From contig NZ_UXAW01000070.1 in assembly GCF_900609055.1 (NCBI RefSeq), positions 42,122 to 106,121 on the forward strand: DNA of 64,000 bases, given 5' to 3'. The DNA is from Pseudogemmobacter humi. Lineage in GTDB: Bacteria; Pseudomonadota; Alphaproteobacteria; Rhodobacterales; Rhodobacteraceae. The position numbers and the translations under genes are program-made. Every line of letters starts with the position of its first letter. Position 1 is the first letter of the stretch. Shown one piece after another: positions 25,925 through 35,000 of this stretch. The notes under the pieces were generated by a model. It searched no databases, had not been told where the DNA came from, and worked only from the letters and a program-made list of their open reading frames with translations.

Positions 25925-27004
25925 ATGGATTATGATTTCGTGATCGTGGGCGGCGGCATCGCCGGGGTCTCGGCCGCGGCAAGGCTGGCGCCCCTGGGCC
26001 GGGTGCTGCTGCTGGAGGCCGAGGACGCGCTCGCGCATCACGCCTCGGGCCGCTCTGCCGCGCTTTACGAGCCGCGCTACGGCGCCGCGCCGGTGGTGGC
26101 GCTGTCGCTGGCCTCGGAGGCGGATTTCCGCGCCCTGCCGCAGGTGCTGTCGCCGCGCGGCCTGTTGCTGGTCGCGCGCGAGGATCAGCGCGCGGCCTTC
26201 GACGAAGATCTGGAGGCGATGGATTTCACCCGGATCAGCTTTGACGAGGCACGCGCCAGGGTGCCGGTCCTGAACCCCGATACGGTGGCGCTGGCGGGCT
26301 ATGCCGCTCACGCCGAGGATATCGACACCGATCTGCTCTTGCAGAGTTACGCGCGCGCGGCCCGCGGCCATGGCGCCGAAGTCCGGCTGAAGGGGCGGGT
26401 AAGCGGGATCCGGCGGCTGGAGGGCGGCTGGCATGTCGCCTGGCCGGGCGGAGAGGCGACCGGGCGGATGCTGGTCAACGCCGCCGGGGCCTGGGTCGAT
26501 CAGGTGGCCGTTCTGGCGGGGATCGCGCCTCTGGGCTTCACCCCGCTCCGCCGCTCGATGGCGCGGATCCCGGCGCCCGAGGGGATGGATGTCGCCTCCT
26601 GGCCGATGGTCTTCGGCCCGGGCGAGGACTGGTATATGAAGCCCGACGCCGGGGCGCTGATCGTCTCGCCCGCCGAGGAGGATCCGGTCGACGCGCCGCA
26701 TGACGCCTGGGCCGACGACATGGTGCTGGCCGAGGGCCTGGCGCGTTACGAGGAAATGGTGACCGCGCCGGTGACGCGGGTGCTGGCCAACTGGGCCGGG
26801 TTGCGCACCTTCGCGCCCGACCGGGTGCCGGTGATCGGCCCCTCGCCCGCCGATCCCTCCTTCATCTGGTGCGCGGGCCAGGGCGGATACGGATTTCAGA
26901 CCAGCCCGGCCGCAAGCCTGCTGCTGGCCGATCTGATCGCCGGTCGCCCGCCCGCGATCGGCGCGGCGGTGGCGGATGCGCTCTCACCCGCGCGGCTCCG
27001 ATGA
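25925..27004 (+). CDS. FAD-dependent oxidoreductase (DAO family)
   Basis: A 359-residue glycine-oxidase/D-amino-acid-dehydrogenase-type flavoprotein. The ADP-binding motif is YDFVIVGGGIAGVSAAARLA (residues 3-22). Other blocks: HHASGRSAALYEPRYG (flavin loop), NAAGAWVDQVA and the C-terminal WCAGQGGYGFQTSPAASLLL. It probably oxidises a secondary amine or D-amino acid. It starts at ATG 25925; the GTG frame upstream lacks a ribosome site. Divergent from ccrA, 214 bp apart. Confidence 0.87.
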   Translation: MDYDFVIVGGGIAGVSAAARLAPLGRVLLLEAEDALAHHASGRSAALYEPRYGAAPVVALSLASEADFRALPQVLSPRGLLLVAREDQRAAFDEDLEAMDFTRISFDEARARVPVLNPDTVALAGYAAHAEDIDTDLLLQSYARAARGHGAEVRLKGRVSGIRRLEGGWHVAWPGGEATGRMLVNAAGAWVDQVAVLAGIAPLGFTPLRRSMARIPAPEGMDVASWPMVFGPGEDWYMKPDAGALIVSPAEEDPVDAPHDAWADDMVLAEGLARYEEMVTAPVTRVLANWAGLRTFAPDRVPVIGPSPADPSFIWCAGQGGYGFQTSPAASLLLADLIAGRPPAIGAAVADALSPARLR

Positions 27005-27089
27005 ATATTCGCAGATACGAAATCATTTGATCCCGATCAAAGCCCTCCCCTTTGCGCCATGCCATCCCGTGGCGCGAAGGAGACCGGAT

Positions 27090-27425
27090 ATGAGCAGCAA
27101 AGAAAAGATCGCCGCCATGCGCGCCGAGCTTCGCGTGATGAACAAGGCGATACCCGAGACGATGGCGGGATTCGCCGCGCTGTCGAAGGCGGCAAAGGAC
27201 GGACCGGCGGTGCCGGTGAAGGAAAAGGAGTTTGTCGCCCTCGGCATCGCGGTGTCGCAGCGCTGCGAGCCCTGCATCAATTTCCACGTCGAGGCGCTGA
27301 TGAAGGCAGGTGCCAGCCGCGAGGAACTGGGCGAGGTGCTCTCGGTCGCGATCCAGATGGGCGGCGGCCCGGCGGTGATGTATGCCGCCCATGCGCTGGC
27401 GAGTTGGGACGAGCTGAGCGCCTGA
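27090..27425 (+). CDS. AhpD/carboxymuconolactone decarboxylase-family protein
   Basis: A 111-residue CMD-domain protein. It has the thiol peroxidase motif C-x-x-C-x-x-x-H (SQRCEPCINFHVEALMKAG, residues about 59-77) and GGGPAVMYAAHALASWDE. Such AhpD-like proteins act as disulfide reductases or alkyl-hydroperoxidases. AAGGAGACC precedes the ATG. Conserved small protein, role not known. Confidence 0.88.
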   Translation: MSSKEKIAAMRAELRVMNKAIPETMAGFAALSKAAKDGPAVPVKEKEFVALGIAVSQRCEPCINFHVEALMKAGASREELGEVLSVAIQMGGGPAVMYAAHALASWDELSA

Positions 27426-27492
27426 CGCGAAACTGTTCACAGACCGGAAACAACGGATGACACCGGCCGCGGGATCGGCGACGATCCCCGCC

Positions 27493-28302
27493 ATGACTCG
27501 CATCCTTTTCTGTTTCCTCGCCGCGCTGTCGCTGGCCGCCTGCGGCGCCCCGACGCCCCGAACCAAACCCGAGGCCCGCCCGCCCCACAGCCTGGGCGCG
27601 AGCGAGGTCACCTCCGCCAGGTTCGGCGATGCGAAACCCGTGGACACCTGGGGCGGCAAGCCGCCGCAAAGCTATGCGGTGCACGGGGTAGACCTGTCAC
27701 GCTGGCAAAGCGGGGTGGACTGGCCCACGGCGCGGGCGAACGGGGTGAATTTCGCCTTCATCAAGGCGACCGAGGGCGGCGACCGGGTGGATCCGATGTT
27801 CGAGGACCACTGGCGCGGCGCGGGCCGCGCCGGGGTGCGCCGCGGCGCCTATCACTTCTTCTATCATTGCCGCCCCGCCGAAGAGCAGGCGCGCTGGTTC
27901 ATCCGCCATGTGCCAAGGGTGCCGGGCGCGCTGCCCCCGGTTCTGGACATGGAATGGACGCCGTTCTCGCCCACCTGCACCATCCGCCGCGACGGCGCCA
28001 CCAACCGGCGCGAGGCGAAGATCTTCATCGACATCGTGGCGCGCCATTACGGGCAGCGGCCGATCCTCTACACCTCGATCGACTTCTTCGAGGACAATGA
28101 GATGTGGAAGCTGGAAGGCGCCGATTTCTGGCTGCGCGCGGTCGCGAAACATCCGCAGGATCTTTATAACGGCCATCACTGGCTGTTCTGGCAATATACC
28201 TCGACCGGGCTGGTGCCGGGGATTCCCGGGAAGGTCGACATCAACGTCTATGAGGGGTCGGCGGCGCAGTGGAACGCCTGGCTCGCCGCGCGGGCACCCT
28301 GA
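27493..28302 (+). CDS. GH25 family lysozyme-like lipoprotein
   Basis: A 269-residue muramidase-type protein. Lipoprotein signal: MTRILFCFLAALSLAACGAP (lipobox LAAC, Cys17). The GH25 domain runs from residue 67 (YAVHGVDLSRWQSGVDWPTA) with catalytic Asp in VDLSRWQ and the acid pair DMEW (LPPVLDMEWTPF). Also FAFIKATEGGDRVDPMF, GAYHFFYHCRPAEEQARWF and HWLFWQYTSTGLVPGIPGKV are GH25 signatures. It likely cuts peptidoglycan in the periplasm. ATG 27493 chosen because the signal starts there. Confidence 0.93.
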   Translation: MTRILFCFLAALSLAACGAPTPRTKPEARPPHSLGASEVTSARFGDAKPVDTWGGKPPQSYAVHGVDLSRWQSGVDWPTARANGVNFAFIKATEGGDRVDPMFEDHWRGAGRAGVRRGAYHFFYHCRPAEEQARWFIRHVPRVPGALPPVLDMEWTPFSPTCTIRRDGATNRREAKIFIDIVARHYGQRPILYTSIDFFEDNEMWKLEGADFWLRAVAKHPQDLYNGHHWLFWQYTSTGLVPGIPGKVDINVYEGSAAQWNAWLAARAP

Positions 28303-28450
28303 GCGCCGGGGCCACCAGCCGCCGCATTCTCCTCGCCGGACAATCCGACCCATCGGGCGCAGCGCAATCCCGCGCTGCCCCGGACCGCCAGCGCCACCCG
28401 GGCGGAATCGCCCTGGCCATCGCTGCAATGGCGCGGCCGGATGGCGGCGC

Positions 28451-29506
28451 TCAGTCCCCGGTGCCCTCCTCCTGCGCTTCCTCGCCCGGCGCCACGCCGC
28501 AGCTCTTGCCGCTGCCGGACTGCTGGCAATCGCCCGTGCCGATCCCCGCCTTGCCGCCGGTGGCGAAGGTGCTGCGGCCGGGGTCGTTCTTCTGAATGCC
28601 ACGCCGGATGGTGACGCCGTTCTTCTCTTCGGTCTGCTCACCCGCCAGCCAGGCCTCGGCCTCGGCTTCGGCCTTAGCATCCCGTTCGGCGCGCATTGCC
28701 TCCCATTCGGCGGCGCGCTCCGCCTCAAGCAGGGCGCGCTCTTCGGCGCGGCGCGCGCGGATCCCCTCGTCGATCTCCGGGACCATCACCAGAACCGGCA
28801 CCTCGCCCATCCCCCGGACCGGACGCACGAGCGAGGCATTCATCGCCGCCACGTCCAGCGTGGAAAGCAGCGCCCGCATCTCTTCGTCGCCGGTCGCCGC
28901 CGGCGCGGTGATGCGCAGATGGATCTGGGCCTGGAGATCGCCGAAGAACACCCGCGAGGGCGAATCCCCCGGCAGCCGCGCCTCGCGCAGGGGCATGCCG
29001 CGCACCGTCATATAATCGTCGCCCGGGATGTCCATGGCCGCCATTTCAAGCTGAAGGCGGATTTGGGTGGCGGCGAAACTCGTGAAGATGAAATCGGGAA
29101 AGCGCACCAGTTCCACCGCGACGAGGCCTTTCGGCGTCTCATAGATCTGGCGGGCCTGGGTCAGCTTCGCGCCGCCGTCCACGGTGAACGCATCGCGCGC
29201 CAGACGGGCCTCGTCGTCGCTGAAACCGACCCCGGCGGCGCCCGCCGCATCCCCCTCGGCCGGATCGCGCCGGGTCCAGCCATCGGGTGCGCGCGGCAGC
29301 ATCGCGGCCAGATCGCCGCCGCCGCTGCCCCCGCCCGGCAGGCCCGCGATCTCGATCAGCCCGGCCCAGCCCGCGACGTAAGAGCCGAAACCGATCTTCT
29401 CGCCCGGGGGCGCCATGCGGTTGGCCATGGTGTAATCGAAGAACATGTAGAACAGGAAACCGCAGGCCGGAACGATCAGGCTGGCCAGGAAAAGGATGAT
29501 ACGCAC
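28451..29506 (-). CDS. membrane-anchored hypothetical protein
   Basis: A 351-residue protein with one N-terminal membrane segment (IILFLASLIVPACGFLFYMF) and a mixed periplasmic domain; a charged, Ala/Glu-rich coiled-coil stretch lies at residues 235-300 (EERALLEAERAAEWEAMRAE), followed by a Gly/Ser tail with a Cys pair (CQQSGSGKSC). Found in Rhodobacteraceae as an uncharacterised protein. No operon partner. Function unknown. Confidence 0.7.
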   Translation of the reverse strand: MRIILFLASLIVPACGFLFYMFFDYTMANRMAPPGEKIGFGSYVAGWAGLIEIAGLPGGGSGGGDLAAMLPRAPDGWTRRDPAEGDAAGAAGVGFSDDEARLARDAFTVDGGAKLTQARQIYETPKGLVAVELVRFPDFIFTSFAATQIRLQLEMAAMDIPGDDYMTVRGMPLREARLPGDSPSRVFFGDLQAQIHLRITAPAATGDEEMRALLSTLDVAAMNASLVRPVRGMGEVPVLVMVPEIDEGIRARRAEERALLEAERAAEWEAMRAERDAKAEAEAEAWLAGEQTEEKNGVTIRRGIQKNDPGRSTFATGGKAGIGTGDCQQSGSGKSCGVAPGEEAQEEGTGD

Positions 29507-29593
29507 GGAGAGACCCCACAGCCGTTTCGCGCGTGATAGCAGCGGAATCGGGCGGGCTTCGGGCAGAGCTGCGGCGGTTTTCGGCGCGGGGCG

Positions 29594-30409
29594 TCAGCCC
29601 CTGCGCCTGCCCGCGAGGCGCCCGGCGGGAAGCCGCGAGAGAGCCCCGGTCAGCGCGAAGATCGCCGCCGCCGCCACGATGATCGACGGGCCCGCGGGCG
29701 TGTCCTGCCAGAGCGAGAGCTGCAACCCCGCCACCACCGAAACCACCCCGATCGCCACCGCAAGGCCCGCCATGCTCTCAGGGCTTTTCGCCAGCCAGCG
29801 CGCGCTGGCGGCGGGGATGATCAGCATGGCGGCGATCAGCAGCGCGCCGACCACCTTCAGCGCCACCGCCACCACCACGGCCAGCGCGATCACCAGGACC
29901 AGCCGCTCGCGCGCGGGCGCATGGCCCGCGGCATGGGCCAGATCCTCGTTCAGCGTGGCGGTGAGCAGCGCCTGCCAGCGCCAGGCGATCAGCGCCGCGA
30001 CCAGCGCGGCGCCGCCCCAGATCAGCGCCAGATCGGCGCGGCCGACCATCAGGATGTCGCCAAACAGCCAGGCCGACAGATCGGTGCGCACGGTCGGGAA
30101 ATAGCTCACCGCCACCAGCCCGAAGGCCAGCGCCGAATGCGACAGCACGCCCAGAGTGGTGTCCATCGCCCAGCCCCGGCTTGCCAGCCCCGCCACCGTC
30201 AGCGCCATGGCGAGCGCCACGATCAGCGTGCCGACCGTCACCGGCAGGTCGGTCGCCAGCGCCAGCGCCACCCCGAGGATCGCGGCATGGGCGGTCGCGT
30301 CGCCGAAATAGGCCATCCGCCGCCAGACCACGAAACAGCCCAGAGGGCCGGTCGCCAGCGACAGCCCCGCCCCCGCCAGCGTCGCCCGCGTCACCAGATC
30401 GTCAACCAT
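29594..30409 (-). CDS. znuB: zinc ABC transporter permease
   Basis: A 271-residue ABC-3 family permease with about eight membrane segments. FGDATAHAAILGVALALATD contains the family-typical His-containing motif; later IGVVSVVAGLQLSLWQDTPA GPSIIV ends the protein. Start ATG 30409 (MVDDLVTRATLAGAGLSLAT) overlaps the znuC end by 8 bp. Last gene of the leftward zur-znuC-znuB operon; imports zinc with ZnuA and ZnuC. Confidence 0.95.
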   Translation of the reverse strand: MVDDLVTRATLAGAGLSLATGPLGCFVVWRRMAYFGDATAHAAILGVALALATDLPVTVGTLIVALAMALTVAGLASRGWAMDTTLGVLSHSALAFGLVAVSYFPTVRTDLSAWLFGDILMVGRADLALIWGGAALVAALIAWRWQALLTATLNEDLAHAAGHAPARERLVLVIALAVVVAVALKVVGALLIAAMLIIPAASARWLAKSPESMAGLAVAIGVVSVVAGLQLSLWQDTPAGPSIIVAAAAIFALTGALSRLPAGRLAGRRRG

Positions 30410-31169
30410 GGCTGCGCCCCTGTTCGTGGTCGTGGCCGCAATGATGGTCATGCGGCGCGTTGTGGTCGTGATCGTGCTCGTGACGGTAAAGCGCCAGCGC
30501 GCCGCGCGTGCCCAGCCCGAACAAAGCGCGGTATTCCGGCGCGTCCGAGACCACCCGGGGCGTGCCCTCGCAGCAGATATGGCCGTTCAGGCAGATCACC
30601 CGGTCGCTCGCCGCCATCACCACATGCAGGTCGTGGCTGATCATCAGCACCGCGCAGCCGGTCTCGGCCCGCACCTCCTCGATCAGCCGGTAGAAGGCCG
30701 CCTCGCCGGGCTGGTCGAGGCCCTGGGTCGGCTCGTCCAGCATCAGGATCTGCGGATCGGCCAGCAGCGCCCGCGCCAGCAACGCCCGTTGCATCTGCCC
30801 GCCCGACAGCGCGGCCATCTGCATGCCGCCCTTGCCCTCCAGCCCGACCCGCGCCAGCGCCGCCGCGGCGCGGGCATCCGTCACCCGCACAGGCAGCGAC
30901 AGGAACCGGCGCAGGCTGATCGGCATCGACGCCCCGATCACCAGCTTTTGCGGCACATAACCCACCCGCAGCCCGGGCGCGCGTGCGACCGTTCCCGCCG
31001 CCAGCGGCACGATCCCCAGAAGCGCGCGCAGAAGCGTCGATTTCCCCGAGCCGTTCGGCCCGAGGATGGTCACGATCTCGCCCGGCACCACGCTCAGCGA
31101 GATGTCGTGCAGCACCTCGTCCTCGCCGTAGCGAACGCAGATATGCCTGGCCTCGATCAGCGTGGTCAT
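30402..31169 (-). CDS. znuC: zinc ABC transporter ATP-binding protein
   Basis: A 255-residue ATPase: Walker A LGPNGSGKSTLLRALLGIVP, signature LSGGQMQRALLARALL, Walker B ILMLDEPTQGLDQPG and switch His SHDLHVVMA. Its C-terminus is a His-rich tail (HEHDHDHNAPHDHHCGHDHE), which could buffer zinc. The start overlaps the zur stop (ATGA), so the operon is translationally coupled. Confidence 0.96.
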   Translation of the reverse strand: MTTLIEARHICVRYGEDEVLHDISLSVVPGEIVTILGPNGSGKSTLLRALLGIVPLAAGTVARAPGLRVGYVPQKLVIGASMPISLRRFLSLPVRVTDARAAAALARVGLEGKGGMQMAALSGGQMQRALLARALLADPQILMLDEPTQGLDQPGEAAFYRLIEEVRAETGCAVLMISHDLHVVMAASDRVICLNGHICCEGTPRVVSDAPEYRALFGLGTRGALALYRHEHDHDHNAPHDHHCGHDHEQGRSHG

Positions 31170-31681
31170 GCGTCCGCCCTGCACGCGGGGCAAAGCCCGA
31201 GCGCCTCGACCGTCGAGCGTTCGATCAGAAAGCCCAGCTCCGCCGCCGCCGCATCCAGTGCCGCGCGCACCGGGGCGGCGGGGGCCTCGGCCACCGTGTT
31301 GCACAGCCGGCAGATCAGGAAGGCGGGCGCATGGGCCTCGCCGGGGTGCATGCAGGCGGCGAAGGCGTTCAGCCGGCGGATGCGATGCGCAAGCCCCTGT
31401 TCCACAAGGAATTCCAGCGCGCGATAGGCCACCGGCGGCTGGTTGCCGAACCCCTCTTCGGCCAGCCGTTTCAGCACGTCATAGGCCCCCATGGCGCGGT
31501 GTTCCTCCAGGAGGATCTCCAGCACCCGGCGCCGCACCGGCGTCAGCCGCGCGCCCGAGGCCGCCACCAGCGCATCGGCGCGCTCCAGCACGTCCCGCGC
31601 GCAATGGGCGTGATCGTGGCGCAGGAAGGCGGCACCCGGATCGGCGCAGCCCGGGCAGTCCGAAGGATGGTCATGTGCCAT
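31166..31681 (-). CDS. zur: Fur-family zinc uptake regulator
   Basis: A 171-residue Zur repressor. An N-terminal His/Cys-rich start (HPSDCPGCADPG, HDHAHC) precedes the winged helix (RLTPVRRRVLEILLEEHRAM, then PPVAYRALEFLVEQGLAHRI) and the dimerization domain with zinc ligands (CMHPGEAHAPAFLICRLCNT, CPAC at the end). It senses zinc and represses znuA and its own operon through the divergent region next to it. Confidence 0.95.
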   Translation of the reverse strand: MAHDHPSDCPGCADPGAAFLRHDHAHCARDVLERADALVAASGARLTPVRRRVLEILLEEHRAMGAYDVLKRLAEEGFGNQPPVAYRALEFLVEQGLAHRIRRLNAFAACMHPGEAHAPAFLICRLCNTVAEAPAAPVRAALDAAAAELGFLIERSTVEALGLCPACRADA

Positions 31682-31690
31682 GATCGCCCC

Positions 31691-31775
31691 TTGACACGTT
31701 ATGATATCACATACATAGATCTTGCGCCTTCCAAGCGAAAGACCCTGTGTGATGCGTTATATCATATCCCTCCCC
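31691..31775. promoter_or_regulatory. divergent zur/znuA promoter with Zur-box-like dyads
   Basis: TTGACA (31691) and ATAGAT (31715) at 18 bp form a rightward promoter for znuA. GTTATGATATCAC (31698-31710), which contains the perfect palindrome TGATATCA, lies between the two hexamers and resembles Zur operators. A second copy, CGTTATATCATATC, lies at the znuA start (31755-31768). Zinc-loaded Zur would block both. Confidence 0.65.
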
Positions 31776-32798
31776 CTGACCAGTCTCGGCCTTGCGCTCT
31801 GCACCGGCGCGGCCCTCGCCGATGTGCCGCAGGTGATGACCGACATCCCGCCCGTCCATTCGCTGGTGGCCCGCGTGATGGGCGATCTCGGCACGCCCGG
31901 ACTGTTGCTGACGCCGGGCGCGTCCGAGCACCATTTCCAGCTTCGCCCCTCGCAGGCGCAGGGGATCGCCGCGGCGGATCTGGTGGTGATGGTGGGGCCC
32001 GGGCTGACGCCCTGGCTCGATCCGGCGCTGGCCCTGCGGCCCGACGGCGCCCCCCTTCTCGGCCTGCTCGCCGCCGAAGGGACGTTCCGGCGCGATTACG
32101 CGGCAGGGGGCGGGCATGACGATCACGATCATGCGCACGGGCACGACGAGGAGGATCACGACCACGCCGCCGCTGAGGACCACGGCCACGACGACCACGC
32201 AGAGGCGGGGCACGATCATGACCACGGTCATGCGGAGGCCCATGACCATGACGACCACGCGCATGACCACAGCCACGAGGGCGTCGATCCCCATGCCTGG
32301 CTCGACCCGGAGAACGGAAGGCTCTGGCTCGGCCTGATCGCGGCCGAACTTTCGCGGCTCGATCCCGTAAACGCCGCGACCTATGCCGCCAATGCCGCCC
32401 GGGGCGCCGAAGAAATCGCCGCGGCGGATGCGGCGGCGCGGGAGGCGCTTACCCCGGTGAAAGACCGCCCCTTCGGCACCTATCATGACGCTTTCGGCTA
32501 TTACGCCGCGCATTACGGTCTGAACCTGCAAGACAGCATCGCCGCGGGCGACGCCAGCACACCGGGCGCGAAACATCTGAGCGAGCTGAGCGCCCGCGTG
32601 GCGGCGGGCGAGATCCTCTGCCTGTTCCCCGAGGCCGGCCACGACCTCGCCGCGGTTGAACGCATGGCCGAGGGCAGCGGCGCGCGGATCGGCGGCGCGC
32701 TCGATCCGGTGGGCACTGCGATGGAGCCCGGCCCCGGCCTCTACCCGGCGCTGATCCGCACCAGCGCGGAAACCATCGCCGCCTGCCTGACGCCCTGA
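31752..32798 (+). CDS. znuA: zinc ABC transporter substrate-binding protein
   Basis: A 348-residue periplasmic zinc-binding protein. Signal peptide MRYIISLPLTSLGLALCTGA (cleavage near ALA-DV). His ligands: PPVHSLVARVMGD, ASEHHFQLRPSQAQ, GVDPHAWLDPENGRLW and YHDAFGYYAAHYGL. A long His/Asp loop spans residues 118-175 (HDHDHAHGHDEEDHDHAA and further), longer than in many homologues. Start ATG 31752 follows a Zur-box-like site. Confidence 0.96.
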   Translation: MRYIISLPLTSLGLALCTGAALADVPQVMTDIPPVHSLVARVMGDLGTPGLLLTPGASEHHFQLRPSQAQGIAAADLVVMVGPGLTPWLDPALALRPDGAPLLGLLAAEGTFRRDYAAGGGHDDHDHAHGHDEEDHDHAAAEDHGHDDHAEAGHDHDHGHAEAHDHDDHAHDHSHEGVDPHAWLDPENGRLWLGLIAAELSRLDPVNAATYAANAARGAEEIAAADAAAREALTPVKDRPFGTYHDAFGYYAAHYGLNLQDSIAAGDASTPGAKHLSELSARVAAGEILCLFPEAGHDLAAVERMAEGSGARIGGALDPVGTAMEPGPGLYPALIRTSAETIAACLTP

Positions 32799-32995
32799 CG
32801 CCGCCCCACCCCGGCCCGCGCGATACGGCAAAATCTGGCCGGCTCACTCACGGGGTGGCCTTTCGCGGTCACGGCAAGCCCGCAGGCGGAACACGCCGGG
32901 CACGCCGCCGGCCAGGGACGCGCGGCCCCGCAGGGCCGCGGCGGCGGGCGGGGCCTCGATGGCCGCGCCCGCCGCGTCTCTGCCGCCGGAACGGG

Positions 32996-33979
32996 TCAGA
33001 TCAGCCCTTCGGCCCGGAACAAAGCCTTCACATCCGCCTCGGGCCGGGCGCCGTAATGGCCGATCACCTCGGCCGCCGCCACGCAGCCCATCCGCCCCGC
33101 CACTTCCAGCGAGGCGCCGGTCGCCAGCCCATACAGGAACCCGGCCGCGAACTGGTCGCCAGCCCCGGTCGCATCGACCGGCGTCACCCGCCGGACCGGC
33201 ACCACCGCCTGTTCCTCGCCCCGGATCACGATCACGTCCGAACCCGAGCGGGTGCAGACCACCAGCCCGGCATCGCGCGCCGCCTGTTCCAGCGCCGCCG
33301 ACAGATCGGTCTCGTAAAGCGAGGCCCATTCGTGCTCGTTGCCGATCACGAAATCCAGATCCTTCACCAGCCGGCGGAAATCGGCGCGGTGACGGTCCAC
33401 GCAGAACGGATCGGACAAGGCGATCCCCGCCAGCCCGCCCGCGCCCCGCGTCAGCTGCGCCGCGCGCTCGAACGCCGCCTTGCCCTGGTCCTTGTCGTAG
33501 AGATAGCCCTCCAGGAACAGGATCCGCGCCGCCCCGGCGACCGAATCCGACACATCCTGCGGCCCCAGTTCGGACGAGATCCCGAGATAGGTGTTCATCG
33601 ACCGCTCGCCATCGGGCGAGACGAAGATCATCGAGCGCGAGGTCGGCAGTTCCGCCCCCGGCACCGGCGGATTGACGAAATCGGTGCCCTCGTCCGCCAT
33701 GCTCTGCGCATAGAACCGGCCCAGAGCGTCATCGGCCACCCGGCCGATGAACCCCGTCGTCAGCCCAAGGCTGCCCAGCCCCGCGATGGTGTTCGCGACC
33801 GAGCCGCCCGGCGCCTCGCGCCGCCCGCTCATCTGCGCGTAGAGGAACTCGCCGCGCTCGCGCCCGATCAGCTGCATGACGCCTTTTTCGATTCCCATCT
33901 GCGCGAGGAACAGGTCCTCCGCCGGGGAAAGCACATCGACGATGGCATTGCCGATGCCCACGACCTGGTAATTCTTCAT
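32996..33979 (-). CDS. PfkB-family sugar/adenosine kinase
   Basis: A 327-residue ribokinase-fold kinase, close to alphaproteobacterial adenosine kinases. PfkB signature 1 is around GGSVANTIAGLGSLGLTTGF and signature 2 is DATGAGDQFAAGFLYGLATG with the catalytic Asp. VVGIGNAIVDVLSP marks the N-terminus; the ATG at 33979 is chosen because MKNYQVVGIGNA fits the family. It phosphorylates a nucleoside or sugar with ATP. Adenosine as substrate is inference. Confidence 0.9.
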   Translation of the reverse strand: MKNYQVVGIGNAIVDVLSPAEDLFLAQMGIEKGVMQLIGRERGEFLYAQMSGRREAPGGSVANTIAGLGSLGLTTGFIGRVADDALGRFYAQSMADEGTDFVNPPVPGAELPTSRSMIFVSPDGERSMNTYLGISSELGPQDVSDSVAGAARILFLEGYLYDKDQGKAAFERAAQLTRGAGGLAGIALSDPFCVDRHRADFRRLVKDLDFVIGNEHEWASLYETDLSAALEQAARDAGLVVCTRSGSDVIVIRGEEQAVVPVRRVTPVDATGAGDQFAAGFLYGLATGASLEVAGRMGCVAAAEVIGHYGARPEADVKALFRAEGLI

Positions 33980-34053
33980 CTCGTCTCCCGCTCCGGCAAA
34001 TCGCCTTCGCAAAGGCTCATGGCATCATTCCCGCCCGGTGCCAAGCCGGAGGC

Positions 34054-34698
34054 TCAGCCGGTCTTGTCCTCGAACAGGCACCAGTCCCGGATCGGGCAGA
34101 TGGCGCATTTCGGCTTTCGCGCCACGCAGATATAGCGCCCGTGCAGGATCAGCCAGTGATGCGCGTGGCTCTGGAATTCGGCGGGCACGTTGTCCTCGAT
34201 GGCGCGCTCCACCGCCGCCTCGTCGCGCCCGGGGCAGATGCCCGAGCGGTTGCCGACCCGGAAGATATGGGTGTCCACCGCCTGGGCGGGCATGCGGAAC
34301 CACATGTTCAGCACGACATTGGCGGTCTTGCGCCCGACCCCTGGCAGCGTCATCAGCGCCGCGCGCGAGGACGGCACCTCGCCGCCGTATTCGTCGATCA
34401 GCCGCTGGCTCAGCCGGATCACGTTCTTCGCCTTGTTGCGGTAAAGCCCGATGGTGCGGATATGCTCGGTCAGCCCCTCCTCGCCGAGCGCCAGCATCTT
34501 CTGCGGCGTATCGGCGATGGGAAACAGCTCGCGCGTGGCGCGGTTCACGCCCTTGTCGGTGGCCTGGGCCGACAGGGCCACCGCGACCAGCAACGTGAAG
34601 GCGTTGGTATGATCAAGCTCGCCCTTCGGCTCGGCCTCGGTCTCCCGAAAGCGCGTGAAGACGGCTTGCATCGCGTTGAAATCGAGCTGGCGCACCAT
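34054..34698 (-). CDS. nth: endonuclease III
   Basis: A 214-residue DNA glycosylase/AP lyase for oxidised pyrimidines. The helix-hairpin-helix reads LPGVGRKTANVVLNMWFRMP (with catalytic Lys), the catalytic Asp is in VDTHIFRVGNRSG, and the 4Fe-4S cluster Cys follow the C-x6-C-x2-C-x5-C pattern in CVARKPKCAICPIRDWC. Typical length. Downstream of the kinase on the same strand, 74 bp apart. Confidence 0.97.
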   Translation of the reverse strand: MVRQLDFNAMQAVFTRFRETEAEPKGELDHTNAFTLLVAVALSAQATDKGVNRATRELFPIADTPQKMLALGEEGLTEHIRTIGLYRNKAKNVIRLSQRLIDEYGGEVPSSRAALMTLPGVGRKTANVVLNMWFRMPAQAVDTHIFRVGNRSGICPGRDEAAVERAIEDNVPAEFQSHAHHWLILHGRYICVARKPKCAICPIRDWCLFEDKTG

Positions 34699-35000
34699 GG
34701 CTCAGCATCTGCCAGCCTTGCGGGCCGGAAACAAGCCGGATCGGACGAAATCCCGGCCGCGGCGCGAAAGACCCCGGCAGTGCCGCCTTCATGCCGGGAA
34801 CGGGCGCCGCCGGGCGGCAATCGTCAGCCCGCCGCCGTTCCCCCCTTGCGGTCCCCGCCCGCGATTCGTCGCGGCCATCGGCGCTGATCCGCGCATCGCT
34901 CACATCGGCGTCAGCCCACTGTCACGCGGACCGGCGGCCTGGTATAAGATCCGCCAGAGCCCGCTTGTGACGGGCCAGACCTGGAGCAACGAGCAGGACC
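34699..35000. other. intergenic region between nth and ompA-like gene
   Basis: A 300-bp stretch between divergent genes, holding both promoters. I see no further gene or hairpin. GC-rich without clear hexamers. Confidence 0.4.
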